Of a stretch of DNA of 64,000 bases, positions 1 through 10,894 are shown piece by piece. Position numbers and translations under genes: made by a program. Position 1 is the stretch's first letter. Every line of letters starts with the position of its first letter. The DNA comes from Pseudo-nitzschia pungens (lineage: Eukaryota; Bacillariophyta; Bacillariophyceae; Bacillariales; Bacillariaceae): contig CM074759.1 in the NCBI GenBank assembly GCA_037355855.1, forward strand, positions 4,836,001 to 4,900,000. Reading direction: 5' to 3'. Below the pieces are notes generated by a model, which saw nothing but the letters and a program-made list of their open reading frames with translations, was not told the DNA's origin and did not search any database.

Positions 1-3000
1 GATCTTCAAGAAACCTGGGGAATATAGGGTGGACAAGATGAGGCTTATCCAGTTGATGTCTCCTGAGTTCCAGATCAACAACAAGATGATTGGCAGACGA
101 ATTCTTGCCCACGCCGAATGTGCCAATGCAGTGGCTGCTGATCAACATGGTAGCAGGAAACACCACAAGGCCATCAACACCTGCCTGAACAAGAAGCTCA
201 TCTGTGAGGTGTTGCGGCAGCAGCGCAGATCTGGTGCTGTTGCTATGAATGATGCCAAGGGCTGTTATGATGGGATCTCCCATCCCATTGCTGGTCTCAC
301 CCTCCAGAGCTTTGGCGTTCCTGCACATGTGTGTGAGGTTCTTGGTTGATTTCAAATGGAATGGATCTGGTTGGGACTATCGCTCTATTGCTGACATGCC
401 TTGTGACTTCTCTGTTGCTGACAAGAATGGCAATCGCGCTACCCTGGATCGTTTTGAGGTTGACCATGCTGACAAAACCCTTGGGGTTTTATCTCCATGG
501 ATGGCAATGAGGAATCCCAGATTGCTCACATGAAGTCCCAGTCTCAGTCTTTTGGGTCTCAACTCAAGGCTTCCAAGTGTGAGAAGAGGGCCTCCCTCTA
601 CACCTTCAAGTATTCTTTCATGAAGTCTGCTGAATATCCCATGCCTGTTACCCAACTTGATGAGGCTACCTGGACAAAGATTCTTACCCCAGCCCTTGTT
701 CCAGTGCTGAATAAAGCCGGGATGTCCCAAACATTTTCTTGACATGTATTCTTTGGTCCTTCCCTATATCAAGGCTTTGGTTTCATTCATCCATATCTTC
801 TCCAAGAGTTCAGCCATATTGCCACTCTCTTTCAGGAATCTGTCCGTTCCTCACAAACTGGTAGGATTCTCCGGCTCACTGCTGAAGCTCTCAGGCTTGA
901 ACTTGGGTTCCCTCTTCATCTTGGTGTCACACCCTATCATCCTTTTGCTTCATACGTTACTCCTTGCTGGTACAAGCACGTGTGGAAGTTCTTTTCTGAT
1001 CACCCTGTTCGCTTGTTTGAGGACTTCCCAGATCTCCCTCTGCTACGTTCCAATGACTGTTATCTCATGCCAGCCTTTGTCAAAGCTGGCTTCAGAGGTG
1101 CTGACTTGTCCCTCTTAAATCACATTCGCATGTCCCTCAAGGCTATTTCCCTTGCTGATATTTGTACTCCAGATGGGACCAGACTCTCTCCCATGGCTTT
1201 CCAGTTGACATCCTCCAACCACTTGAGAGATCATCTTGACTGGCCACGACGTCCTCCACCTTGGCCTCCAGCAGCACAGCGCTTATGGACTAAGGCTCTT
1301 CAGACCTGTTTTCTTCCCCCCTGTCCACCCCCTGCAGCCAGGGCACTGGCTCCTTCTTTTCACCTTGGGCATTGGCTCTCTCCCCAGACAGCTTCTCTTT
1401 GGCCTTGGTTTTTGTCTCCATCTACCAACAGAATATTCTCCAAAACTTCTACTGGCTGGAATGTGGGCACCTCCCAAGGCAGGGGCAGATACAGGATCAC
1501 TTCTGATATCCTTTCTGATAAACCAGCCTGTGCCAATGTGCTTGTCTCCCCTGTGATCTGTGGCCAAGTTGTACGCGTTGTTGGGTCCTCTGCCTTTGTT
1601 TCTGAACCTCCTGACATGGATCCTCTGGAGTACAATCCATATGATTCTCTTCCAGACTCCCCTGCAGATGCCTTTGATGCACTCTGTGAGGCTCCAAGAG
1701 TACTTCTCCACAAATATTCCCTACCACAGGCTGGCTGTCAGCCCCTTGTTGATGCTATTAAGAGTGGTACTGCCAGTGCTGTCTGTGATGGTTCATTTGA
1801 TCACCTCATTGTTCCTCACTGGCTGTAATTTTGTCAGTGGGTCCCCTGAGGATCAGTCATCCTACAGGAGTGAACTGACAGGAATCATTGGGGTTCTCAC
1901 CTGTTGCACTGCTCTGGTGAGTCTTTTTGATATTGCTTCTGGCTCTATCACCATTGCCCTTGATGGTGACACAGCTCTCAAACAGGCTGAGGGATCATGG
2001 CCATTGGTTATTTCCCAGAAGTCTTTTGATTACGTCTATGTCATCAGAAACATGCTTTCTGCCCTGCCAATCTCTGTGCATTTTCAGTGGGTTCAGGGCC
2101 ATCAATCTGGAATCTTTCTTGATTGGTGGGCCCTTCGCAATCATCAGGTTGACAGCATGGCAAAGGCATTTCTCTCTGTCCATAGAGCTTCTGCCTATCA
2201 CTATCCCAGACTTGTGTTTGAGCCCTGGGCTTTTTCTCTCAATGGTTGCAAGTGCTCCAGGTTTGATCAGAATGCTTTGCATGTTGTCATTTCTGGTCCT
2301 CCTCTTCTTAAATACTGGCAGACCCACCATGATATCCCCATTCCACAACCTGTTTTGAGTTCCATCCATTGGTGTGCCCATCAGTCTGCTTTCAAACGTC
2401 TCCCTCCTGACATTCAAAGGTGGTTCGTCAAGTTTGCTTCTGGCAGCATTGGTGTTGGCAACCAACTACTTCACTACCAGCATCAGGATCACTCCAGGTG
2501 CCCCTTGTGTGATGCAGACAACGAGAAGGTTTCTCATGTGCTCTCCTCCAAGGACCCTGGGGCTGTCACGCATAGTGTGTCTGCCTTCAAGGGTTCCCTG
2601 CAGAAAAGGCTTGAGGTTGAGCAGACTGATCCATCCTTGGTTGCTGCCATTGTGGATCTTTTCACCAGGGTTTGGAAGGGCCAGAACATTTATCCATCAT
2701 CCTACTCCCCTGCAATTGCCACAGCTGTCAGGGCACAGAGGACTATTGGTTGGCACAACTGGCTCCTTGGTAGGTGGTCTCCTTGCTGGTATCAAATCCA
2801 GGCTGATTACTACTCCCACATTGGAAGCAAGCGCTCTCCCAAACGTTGGGCTACAGCTATCATCCATCAGTTCTTTCTTACCTCCTGGGATCTTTGGACC
2901 TATAGGAATGAACGACTCCATGGTCCTGGGGGCACCCTTAATGCTGAACAACACCAATCTCTTGATGCTTCCATCTCCTCTGAATTGGCCATTGGTGCAG

Positions 3001-3504
3001 CAGGTGCACTCCCCCAGTCACACTCCCTTTTACAACCCCCTTTCCAAGTCCTACAAGGCTACACCCTGACTGCCAAGCGGCAGTGGCTTGCAACCATCCA
3101 CCTTGCCAGGAAGCAGTATGCAGCACCTGTCCAACCTGTGCAGCCATACCAACAAGAGGCAGCTCTCCTCCGTGCCTGGCTTACTGGACCTCAGGGTTGA
3201 TTCCACTTTGTACCTTGGTTTTTTGTACTCTGTTCCTGCTTCTTATTATGTCCCATCCCCTCTGTTACTGGATCTTATCCCTCTATCTTCCTTCCCATCT
3301 CACTTTCTCTCAAGTCCCTATTTTGTGGGACTTGTTTTTGTTCATTTCCCTGTCTGATGTTCAAGGTTTGTTTGAAAATTTGTCGTTCTACCACTTGGGG
3401 TCCTGACTCTCTGATGGAGGCGATGTTAAAGTCTGGTTACAGACTGAGTAATTTAGTATCACCTTTAGTGATTAAAGTTATTTAAATACGTATATTATTA
3501 TTAT
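1..3504 (+). mobile_element. LINE-A copy 1, non-LTR retrotransposon (5' end outside window)
   Basis: A LINE-type element entering from the left edge. It holds reverse transcriptase and RNase H remnants, then a 3' UTR ending in an AT-rich tail with ATT repeats (about 3482-3504) instead of poly(A). The same 3' end recurs at 22743, 50820, 51181 and 51373 on the minus strand. The 3' UTR has two small hairpins, an invariant GTCTGGTTACAGAC (about 3432-3445) and ATCACCTTTAGTGAT (about 3458-3472). No 5' end or endonuclease is visible here. The tail abuts the tail of an oppositely oriented LINE-B fragment. Confidence 0.85.
2..3200 (+). pseudogene. LINE-A pol pseudogene (RT core deleted, RNase H, Zn finger)
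   Basis: The reading frame is open from base 2. It carries the N-terminal part of a non-LTR reverse transcriptase, ending with motif A (NDAKGCYDGI, about nt 248-277). Near nt 344 it jumps straight to the post-RT segment starting DFKWNGSGWDY, so the catalytic core with motifs B to E, including the Asp pair, is missing. Further breaks follow: a frame change near 480, a stop near 740, and a deletion near 1798 that removes sequence between the RNase H first Asp (CDGSF) and FLTGCNF. RNase H residues remain as SYRSEL (about 1860) and ALDGD (about 1951). The C-terminal CPLCDADNEKVSHVLS finger has lost its last Cys (Ser here, Cys in copy 2). It is not functional. Family assignment rests on domain order and on the intact-frame copy at 23200-26004. 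Confidence 0.85.
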
Positions 3505-3985
3505 AATTAATTAATATACTTATTTAAGTAGGAAAATCCACCGAAGGTGGTTAAAAGCTTTTCAGTCTGTAACCAGACTTTATCGTCGCCTCAATCAAAG
3601 CGAGTTTAGGCCCTAAGTTGTAAAACGACAGTTTTTCAAACAAATCTTGGTAACAAGCAGGGAGAGACGAACCAGTCCAGAGCACAACAGACACTGCTGT
3701 TGCAAAGCGTACAAGAGATGGGGGAACAAGAACGTGAAAGGGAAAGACACAAGCAAAATTCTGCCTCCAATGCTGGTGTGAAGCATCTGTAATGCTATGG
3801 GTCAGCCACCACAAGCAAAACCCTTCCTCAGATACATAGTATCAGTAATGCTAGTGGTGAGCTGATGTAAGCAAAACTCTTCTCCAAATGCTGGATTGCA
3901 GCATCAGTAATGCAAGTAGTCAGCCCCAAGCACATTCCTTACCAAAAACACAAGCAAAACACTTAGAGGCAGTGGAGCCTACTAC
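3505..3985 (-). repeat. LINE-B 3'-end fragment 1
   Basis: Minus-strand fragment of a second LINE-like family. It starts with an AT-rich tail (TATACTTATTTAAGTAG), then a CCACCGAAGGTGG hairpin, then the same CTGTAACCAG hairpin as LINE-A. After that comes a 3' UTR ending in roughly 45-bp imperfect repeats containing AGCAAAAC...ATCAGTAATGC. No coding domain is recognisable. The same sequence recurs at 4061 and, on the plus strand, at 53850. Confidence 0.7.
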
Positions 3986-4060
3986 GGTACCAAAGTTCGT
4001 AACAGCTGTCCTCCTGTTAGGAACTTTGTAGTATGGGCTTGGAAACAGGGCTCTATAATA

Positions 4061-4475
4061 TAATATACTTATTTAAGTAGGTATATCCACCAGAGGTGGT
4101 TAAAAGCTATTCAGTCTGTAACCAGACTTTATCATCGCCTCAATCGAAGAGTCAGGACCCCAAGTTGTAGAACGACGCGTCGCCTCAATCAAAGAGAGTT
4201 TAGGCCCCAAGTTGTAAAATGACAGTTTCGCAAACAAACCTTGGAAACAATCAGGGAAAAAACAAACCAGTCCAGAGCACAACAGACATTGCTGTTGCAA
4301 AGCATACACCAGGAGATGGGGTAACAAGAACGTGAAAGGGAAAGACACAAGCAAAACTCTGCCTCCAATGCTGTTTTGCAGCATCCGTAATGCTAGTAGT
4401 GGTCAGCTGAGACAAGCAAAACCCTTCCTCAGATACATAGTATCAGTAATGCTAGTGGTCAGTGTACAAAAGCAA
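4061..4475 (-). repeat. LINE-B 3'-end fragment 2
   Basis: Second minus-strand copy of the LINE-B 3' end, with the same tail, two hairpins and AGCAAAAC repeats as 3505-3985. Near 4140-4190 a short segment (TCAATCGAAGAGTCAGGACCCCAAG) looks like LINE-A 3' UTR spliced into LINE-B 3' UTR, so the copy may be chimeric. Confidence 0.65.
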
Positions 4476-4496
4476 AACTGCTCACTGAATGGCAAA

Positions 4497-4815
4497 AATT
4501 AGTTGCGATTTGCTGTATAATTGGTACTGGAAGTGCTGTAGAAATTATGTGTCGGTTTTGGTGCTGCTGCTGTTACCGAATTGGATCAACGGCAATGATG
4601 AATAGGCACCAAAGCAGTCAAACAAAGCAGCAAGCAACTGAACTAATAGCAGAATCAAAAAGGCAAGGTCCCTGTTGGTATATGTAGGTCCTGGTATTGT
4701 GATTGGGGTGTAGAAGGGAGCGAGATATCGCATGGTAAAGTTGTGTAGAAATCTACATATTTTTAGTACTGGAACATCAAAACGTCGGACAAAATGCGCA
4801 TTGGGCAAATTGTAC
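4497..4815. repeat. Dispersed repeat R1, copy 1
   Basis: About 320 bp with clear similarity to 52520-52846 in the same orientation. Shared anchors include GTAGAAATCTAC, AATAGCAGAATCA, and the end block TGGAACATC...ACGTCGGACAAAAT. No open frame is conserved between the copies. I do not recognise the element, and no terminal repeats are obvious. Confidence 0.6.
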
Positions 4816-4974
4816 CATTTATGTGGATCCTAACTACTAGCAAGGAATACCAGCAAGCATGACTCATGAGCTCATACTTGTTTTTGTTCCTGTGTAGTCT
4901 AGTACTACTGTGGTCATCTACTAGTGCTGTTTTATATAGTTCATAGCATGCAGCATCATATACATTCAGCGCTG

Positions 4975-5425
4975 GATGCTGTTAAGTGAGTTGTTCTGTA
5001 GAATACTACTACTGGGTTATGTAGCTGCGGTACAGATCGCTCCAAAGGGATCAAGCACCCTCTTCAGCATCCTACATAGTGTCCTCCATAACATCTTGAA
5101 AAATACATTGAGTATATCAGTCCTTTGGTGGGCATGAGCGATAACAGTAATCACAACAATAGCACACAAAGTGCTGGCAAACAGTGAGTCCGCAGGAGAT
5201 ATACTATCTGGTTCTAGTACACGATTGTTTGTACAAATCATACCCCGCAATTGCATCCTTAACCCTGTAACACATATTGGTAGCTCGTGAGGTACGGTAT
5301 TTATGATCTATTCAATGCTGGAAGCTGTTAAGTTGCTGTTCTGTAGAATGCAAAGAGCTAGGGTATGTAGCTCTGGTACAGATCCCTACACTGGGACCAA
5401 ACACCCTCTCTAGCATTCCCCATAG
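4975..5425. repeat. Pair of ~110-bp direct repeats in intergenic DNA
   Basis: The blocks at about 4975-5095 and 5313-5425 are diverged copies of each other (GCTGGA-GCTGTTAAG...CTGTAGAAT...TATGTAGCT...GGTACAGATC...CACCCTC). The same block occurs within the dispersed repeats near 10380-10460, 47140-47200 and 50480-50560. From 4830 to 5673 I see no gene. Confidence 0.55.
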
Positions 5426-5673
5426 AACCAAAGCTCCAGTGAATTTAGCTCAATGGCACCAGTATTTTCATCTCATACCAGCACATGGTTCATATGCACG
5501 ATTATCAACTATCAGATATGTACGCGAGACAGACTTACTTCTTTCAACACATCACGTGATGAAGATCGGGAACGACTCCACTCACCTATTTAAGTGCCGA
5601 CGTAGAAACTAATGCACTTTGACATACGCTAGTAATCTATCGTCAATCGATGATTGATTGATTCATTCACAAT

Positions 5674-8600
5674 CTATTCCCTTGAGGAATTCGTGTGCGA
5701 AGGTGTGCCGGTCGGTGTGCCAGTCGTTGGTTGGCTAGTGGGTGTGCGAGTCTTTGGTCTGCGAGTCGTTGGTCTGCGAGTCGTTGGCGTGCGAGTCGGT
5801 GTGCTAGTCGTTGGTGTGGCAGTCGGCGGCGTGGTAGTCGGCGTGGTAGTCGGCGTGCGAGTTGGTGTGCTAGTCGTTGGTGTGGCAGTTAGTGGCATGG
5901 TAGTCGGCGTGGTAGTCGGCGTGGTAGTCGGCGTGGTAGTCGGCGTGGTAGTCGGTGTGCGAGTTGGTGTGCTAGTCGTTGGTGTGGCAGTCGGCGGCGT
6001 GGCAGTCGGCGGCGTGGCAGTCGGCGGCGTGGTAGTCGGCGTGGTAGTCGGCGTGCGAGTCGGTGTGCTAGTCGTTGGTGTGGCAGTTGGTGGCGTGGTA
6101 GTCGGCGTGCGAGTCGGTGTGCTAGTCGTTGGTGTGCTAGTCGTTGGTGTGCTAGTCGTTGGTGTGCTAGTCGTTGGTGTGCTAGTCGTTGGTGTGCTAG
6201 TCGTTGGTGTGCTAGTCGTTGGTGTGCTAGTCGTTGGTGTGCTAGTCGTTGGTGTGCTAGTCGTTGGTGTGCTAGTCGTTGGTGTGCTAGTCGTTGGTGT
6301 GCTAGTCGTTGGTGTGCTAGTCGTTGGTGTGCTAGTCGTTGGTGTGGCAGTCGTTGGTGTGGCAGTCGGCGTGGTAGTCGGCGTGGTATTCGGCGTGCGA
6401 GTCGGTGTGCTAGTCGTTGGTGTGACAGTTGGTGGCGTGGTAGTCGGCGTGGTAGTCGGCGTGGTAGTCGGTGTTACAGTCGGTGTGGCAGTCAGTTTGG
6501 TAGTAGGGGTGGTAGTCGTTGGTGTGGCAGTCGGTGTAGCAGTCGTTGGTGTGCTAGTCGGTGTTGTGCTATGTGGTGTGGCAGTCGGTAGTGGGCCTGT
6601 AGTCGGTGGTGTGCTTGTCAATGATGGGCTTGTAGTCGATGGGCTATTCGATGGGCTGTTCGATGGGCTATTCGATAGGATCCAACTAATAAATTGACTT
6701 GAAGAGGACGAAGGTGTTTGTGAAGACTCTGACGAGGGCTGTGGCGTGGGTGGGTTGGAAGACGGATCAGTGGGCGGATCAGTAGGTGGATCCGTAGGCG
6801 GCTCAGTAGGCGGGTCCGTAGACTGATCCGTAGGGCGATCCGTAGGCCGATCAGTAGGCGGATCAGTAAGTGGATCGGTAGGCGGATCGGTAGGCGGATC
6901 AGTAGGAAGTGGGGTAGGCCGATGGGTAGGGTGTGAAGTTGGATGGAGGGTAGGTTTCGGAGTTGGCTGGTTGGTGGAAAAAATTGTAGGAGCAGTGCTA
7001 CGACCAAAGTTTAGATTAGAGGTGGGAACAGTGTCGGAAGTGATATTTGCATCGATCAGAATAACTGCATTTGAAGTTCCTTCAATACGCAGTGTATCAT
7101 TATGAGTAAGATTTATGGTTGGGAGAACAGATGTATTGGCAGGAGGTAACACCAGGAACCGACGCTCATCTACCAGATCTAGCGCATTGATACCTTCTAA
7201 TTCTAGATTCTCTTCTGGTGGATCGAACTCAGCAATCAACTTCACATTTACATCAATACCATTTTCTTTAAGGTTCGCTTCGTATGAATCAGACACAACT
7301 TTTGCTTCCAACGTCCCATTTGATTCTTTTGCACTTGCAGGACAGAAACAGTCAGAGTTTATTGCCGCTGTCTGTTCTTCTACTTGAAGGCCTCTCATTA
7401 TGATGGTAGATGAAAAACGAGATTTCGGCACCCGTGCCTTTGATGCTGCTGTCCTCAACACTCGAAGAATGTCATCGCCTATATTTTCGAACATGGAATT
7501 ATCGCATCCTTTGCATTCTCCAGAAAATAAAAACCGAAGAGAGCCGGAATCATGCGTGGGTGCCGCTGACGGATGATCGGAAGGCTCAACTTCTTGTAGA
7601 TCATCAACTTCAAGAGGCGAAGAGGATGATAAATCGGTGTCGATTTCATCATCGTCATATTCAAAAGGTGAAAGCGTTGGTGAATCGCTTTCGATTTCGT
7701 TTGTATCGGATTCTAATTCTGCCTGTCGTGACTTTCGATCTTGCTCGTTTTGTTGTGGTTCGTGCGAACCGCTGCTGAAACTTTGTCGGTCTTTCTGGTG
7801 GTATTTTTGACGGTACTCGTTGCGTTTTTCTTGTCCGGTAGTGCTGCTCCAATAATCGTGGTGCTCTTTTCGCTGTTGCTCTTTTCGTTGTTGCTCTTTT
7901 CGCTGTTGCAATCTTCGTTCAAAAGGTGGTTTGAACAATTCGACACTGTTGACAACACGAGAGTCTGTGTTGCAGCCGTCTTGTAACAACTCATTGACTG
8001 TTGCCTTTAGAGTATTCTCCAGAATCTCGATGCCAAAGTCTTCTCGATAGGGTTTAAACTTGAACTCTGCAATTGTGTTGAAGTTAGACGAAAATTGACA
8101 ATCTTTGACCTTGAACAAATCAGCGTTAGAGCTAATGTTGGTATCAGCAGCAGTAGCCCTTGCCCTTTTCAACTCATTCACAAACTCAGCTTCAAGTGGT
8201 GGGCGATGTGCGAATGGCTGAGCATCACAATAACACACATTGTTTCGAATAGATGATGAGACACCTTGTTCATTTTGCTGCTGCTGAAGATATCTGTCCA
8301 CAAAACCATACTCCTCTGCAGGCACTGTCGGTGACTGAAGTCTCCCTATGGCCGCCACATTCACCTCCAGTTCTCTCCGTCTCCTTTTTGAATTCCTTGA
8401 TGCTCCACTTGAAAGGTTCTGAGTAATAGTTGAAAGATTTGCAAACACATTAATGCTACTGTGATCGCATCCGTTGTATAACCCTTCAACTTGGACCTCG
8501 AGTATCAGATTATTCGGCCTGTTTCTTCGACTTTGGTGACGTTGAACCTCCACATAGGTCAACTGTCGAAAGCACGGATCACAAAATTCTCCCTTCATGA

Positions 8601-9510
8601 ATTTGTTGTAGGTCGACACATACAAGATCTCGATTTCTTCCAGTATTCGGTTGATATCAGAGTCTTTCCTGGTGGCGTTCAACTCCAATTCCAACAGACC
8701 TTTCTCCATGAATGTTCGTTGAGAACCATCATCTGGACAGTTGTGTTCCTTAATTTCTTGCACACTCTCTACCAAAATGAAGCTGCTATCGTCCGCATCC
8801 GAATTTTCATCGCTCCTCAAGTCCAAATTGATCCGCATATCGCTATCCCCAGTATCCATTACCAAGGAGTTTGAGGCATTGGCGTAGACTCTTGAAAATT
8901 CATATTTGTCGAAATAGATGAGGCTTTTCGGAAACAATTTTGCACTCTCTTCTGCGCAAAAGGCTCCTCGGCAAGCTACGGTAACGTCGAAGAATAGAGA
9001 GTTCGTATTGTTCAATCCACCATCGTATCGAACCTGCTTCACCTGGCGATATTCTTCGCCACACTCATCTAATAGCTCAACGAGAATTTTGTTGTACGTG
9101 CTTCCAAATAGGGCGGCAAGCTGGTCAATCTTATTCTCAGGAATCTGAGCATGCTCCCCCGATTGAATGAATAGGTTGACCACTATCAGGCTCGTGAAGT
9201 TGTTTGGCATAGATCGCGAGCAGTTGGTGGATCCTAGCGATGAATAATTCACTGCGGCGATAGGGGTAGATGCTATTGCCCCTGGTGTATCTTGTCCTTG
9301 GAGAACGCGAATTTTCTTCTCGAACGGCGAAGCTAAAGATGGCGAGGCCAAAAACGGAGAGGAGTCGACCGATGACTTTAGTGGCGACCGGAACCTCTGG
9401 ATTGATACGGAACACAACGAGAGAAAAAACAATATAAGGAGTCGCAATCGTGTCCATTCGTTTTTGTTGCGGATTCTGCTGCCGCCCCCGAGCTTGTATG
9501 GAACTGTCAT
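5674..9510 (-). CDS. Secreted or membrane-anchored mucin-like surface protein (PT-repeat protein)
   Basis: An intronless 1278-aa ORF and the only convincing host gene here. Residues about 20-40 form a hydrophobic segment after basic residues (RLRLLILFFLSLCSVS), which fits a signal peptide or signal anchor. The body holds three or four related modules, each beginning with a beta-like segment and an 'STYN' or equivalent motif followed by Cys pairs: about 105-200, 265-360, about 455-510 and about 620-740. Examples are GSTYNKILVELLDECGEEY, VSTYNKFMKGEFCDPC and a CKGCDN..CFCP module. Several NxS/T sites are present. A Q/R/E-rich linker (about 510-590) and an acidic segment follow. The C-terminal third is Thr/Pro-rich: PTDPPTDP repeats, then SNSPSNSPS, then TPTTS repeats, with no C-terminal membrane helix. 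By analogy this could be a cell-wall, adhesion or mucilage protein; that function is inferred from composition only. The stop is TAG at 5674-5676. The first ATG gives the hydrophobic N-terminus, which supports this start. Confidence 0.8.
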   Translation of the reverse strand: MTVPYKLGGGSRIRNKNEWTRLRLLILFFLSLCSVSIQRFRSPLKSSVDSSPFLASPSLASPFEKKIRVLQGQDTPGAIASTPIAAVNYSSLGSTNCSRSMPNNFTSLIVVNLFIQSGEHAQIPENKIDQLAALFGSTYNKILVELLDECGEEYRQVKQVRYDGGLNNTNSLFFDVTVACRGAFCAEESAKLFPKSLIYFDKYEFSRVYANASNSLVMDTGDSDMRINLDLRSDENSDADDSSFILVESVQEIKEHNCPDDGSQRTFMEKGLLELELNATRKDSDINRILEEIEILYVSTYNKFMKGEFCDPCFRQLTYVEVQRHQSRRNRPNNLILEVQVEGLYNGCDHSSINVFANLSTITQNLSSGASRNSKRRRRELEVNVAAIGRLQSPTVPAEEYGFVDRYLQQQQNEQGVSSSIRNNVCYCDAQPFAHRPPLEAEFVNELKRARATAADTNISSNADLFKVKDCQFSSNFNTIAEFKFKPYREDFGIEILENTLKATVNELLQDGCNTDSRVVNSVELFKPPFERRLQQRKEQQRKEQQRKEHHDYWSSTTGQEKRNEYRQKYHQKDRQSFSSGSHEPQQNEQDRKSRQAELESDTNEIESDSPTLSPFEYDDDEIDTDLSSSSPLEVDDLQEVEPSDHPSAAPTHDSGSLRFLFSGECKGCDNSMFENIGDDILRVLRTAASKARVPKSRFSSTIIMRGLQVEEQTAAINSDCFCPASAKESNGTLEAKVVSDSYEANLKENGIDVNVKLIAEFDPPEENLELEGINALDLVDERRFLVLPPANTSVLPTINLTHNDTLRIEGTSNAVILIDANITSDTVPTSNLNFGRSTAPTIFSTNQPTPKPTLHPTSHPTHRPTPLPTDPPTDPPTDPLTDPPTDRPTDRPTDQSTDPPTEPPTDPPTDPPTDPSSNPPTPQPSSESSQTPSSSSSQFISWILSNSPSNSPSNSPSTTSPSLTSTPPTTGPLPTATPHSTTPTSTPTTATPTATPTTTTPTTKLTATPTVTPTTTPTTTPTTTPPTVTPTTSTPTRTPNTTPTTTPTATPTTATPTTSTPTTSTPTTSTPTTSTPTTSTPTTSTPTTSTPTTSTPTTSTPTTSTPTTSTPTTSTPTTSTPTTSTPTTSTPTRTPTTTPPTATPTTSTPTRTPTTTPTTTPPTATPPTATPPTATPTTSTPTRTPTTTPTTTPTTTPTTTPTTMPLTATPTTSTPTRTPTTTPTTTPPTATPTTSTPTRTPTTRRPTTRRPKTRTPTSQPTTGTPTGTPSHTNSSRE
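6119..6343 (-). repeat. 15-bp in-frame minisatellite, 15 copies (TPTTS)
   Basis: Fifteen near-perfect tandem copies of GCTAGTCGTTGGTGT lie in the mucin tail of the surface-protein gene. Each unit encodes five residues (TPTTS permutation), so copy-number change keeps the frame. Flanking 12- to 18-bp variants extend the Thr/Pro tract from about 5710 to 6620. Confidence 0.9.
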
Positions 9511-9839
9511 GATCAGGCCTGTTTTGGAGTTTGGAGGAGAATTAATTTACAATTCTGATGGGTAAGATCACTCCGACTCGAGAAACCAACGAACAAATTG
9601 CGTTCTACAGTATGCGAAATTTGTGATGTTTTAGATAATTAGTTCTTGGCAACCAGATGCGGAACATGCCAAAAATATTGCCGAAATCAGGAAAACTTGC
9701 TGTTTTTCAGCTTTTTAATTGGCACAGCTAGGCAACTTCTGTCGGTCCAGAACTACAAGTAATCATCACAAAGTTGAGGGCTTATCTAAATGAACACTCG
9801 AAATTCCGTAGAGTCTTAGTGCTTTTTGGCAATCGATAC

Positions 9840-10480
9840 TCTGCGAGCGAGATGCGGGCGCGGGCTTGCGCCTGATTTTAACAAGGAAAAAGGAAAGACG
9901 GTCTGTTTTTAGCGAGCGGAAAAAGGACAGACGCTCTCCAAAGCGAGCTTTTTTCCCATTCCAGCACCAATAGTAGGCCTCACCCTACTATCAGGTGTGC
10001 TTGGGACTGTGAAAGAAGTCAGTCAAAAAGACCTGATAGTTTGGGTGTCACATCTATTTAATGCATGGAAAGAACTGGCATATATCACTAGAAAATATAC
10101 AAAATGACCTATCTAAAATCAATTTATGGGATATTTTTACCATTCCGCACCAATAGGCCTCACCCTATGTATGCTCGGGACTGTGAAAAAAGTCAGAGTC
10201 AAAAAGACCTGATAGTTGGTTTGGTACTGGATGGTATGGCCCTGTAGTAAGATAGATATGTACCATTGTTACATACCCCAGCTTTTAGCACCCTTACATT
10301 ATAAAATAATAGTATTCAGTGTGCTAACAAATAGATAGAACTTTAGAGAAATAAGGGGGACACTACTAGACAGGATACTAGACAGGATGCTAGACAGGAT
10401 GCTGGGCCCTTCCAGTACGATTTCTACAAGTTCTACATACCCCAGCTGTTAGCACCCACAAATTATAAGATATTCAGTGT
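9840..10480 (+). repeat. Dispersed repeat R2, copy 1
   Basis: Composite repeat found again, inverted, at about 47140-47960. It contains two diverged copies of a block running from the CATTCC.GCACCAATAG motif to AAAAAGACCTGATAG (about 9957-10050 and 10140-10220). Then come TACATACCCCAGC blocks and a short run of ACTAGACAGGATGCT units (about 10363-10400). The left part (9860-9960) carries GGACAGACG/AAAGGA tracts that are matched at 47820-47910. No open frame. From 9511 to 9839, upstream of the surface-protein gene, I see nothing assignable. Confidence 0.6.
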
Positions 10481-10679
10481 GCTAATTAATCAATTAATAG
10501 GGGAAGAGTTTTACTTGTGTCAGCTGACCACTAGCACGTCTGATAACTGTCACGCGACCCAACGCGACCTCTTTCAACCTCTTTTAAAAAAACACATACC
10601 TAAAATATGCTATGCACAAGGTTTTACCTTTATTTTCTCAAGGTTTCCTCAATGTTTTTCGTGACCCCCCATCTCGCTA

Positions 10680-10894
10680 CAAAAGTACAATGCTACCATA
10701 CCATGCTATCCTATTATGCTACCGTCGGGGTATGGTCGGCACTGTATGATCTGTACTATAACTGGATACCCAACCCATGCAGTTGCAAGCAAGCAAGCAA
10801 GCGCTATTCCGTATGCTAGAGCTAATCTGCTACACTACTCCGCTACGCTACTCCAATACGCTACTCCAATACACTACTCCGATACGCTACTCCG
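10680..10894. repeat. Dispersed repeat R3 copy 1 and CTACTCCAATACG tandem array
   Basis: The stretch 10705-10790 (GCTACCGTCGGGGTATGGTC...TAACTGGATACCC) is the reverse complement of 62140-62225 and also matches 50310-50400. It is followed by about five copies of a 13-bp CTACTCCAATACG-like unit (10835-10894). Gypsy1 inserted into this array, and the array continues after its 3' LTR (16982-17005). Confidence 0.6.

Noticed and set aside
5654..6697. 347-aa plus-strand ORF rich in VGV repeats
   Set aside because: Antisense shadow of the Thr/Pro repeat in the minus-strand surface-protein gene; simple repeats keep all frames open.
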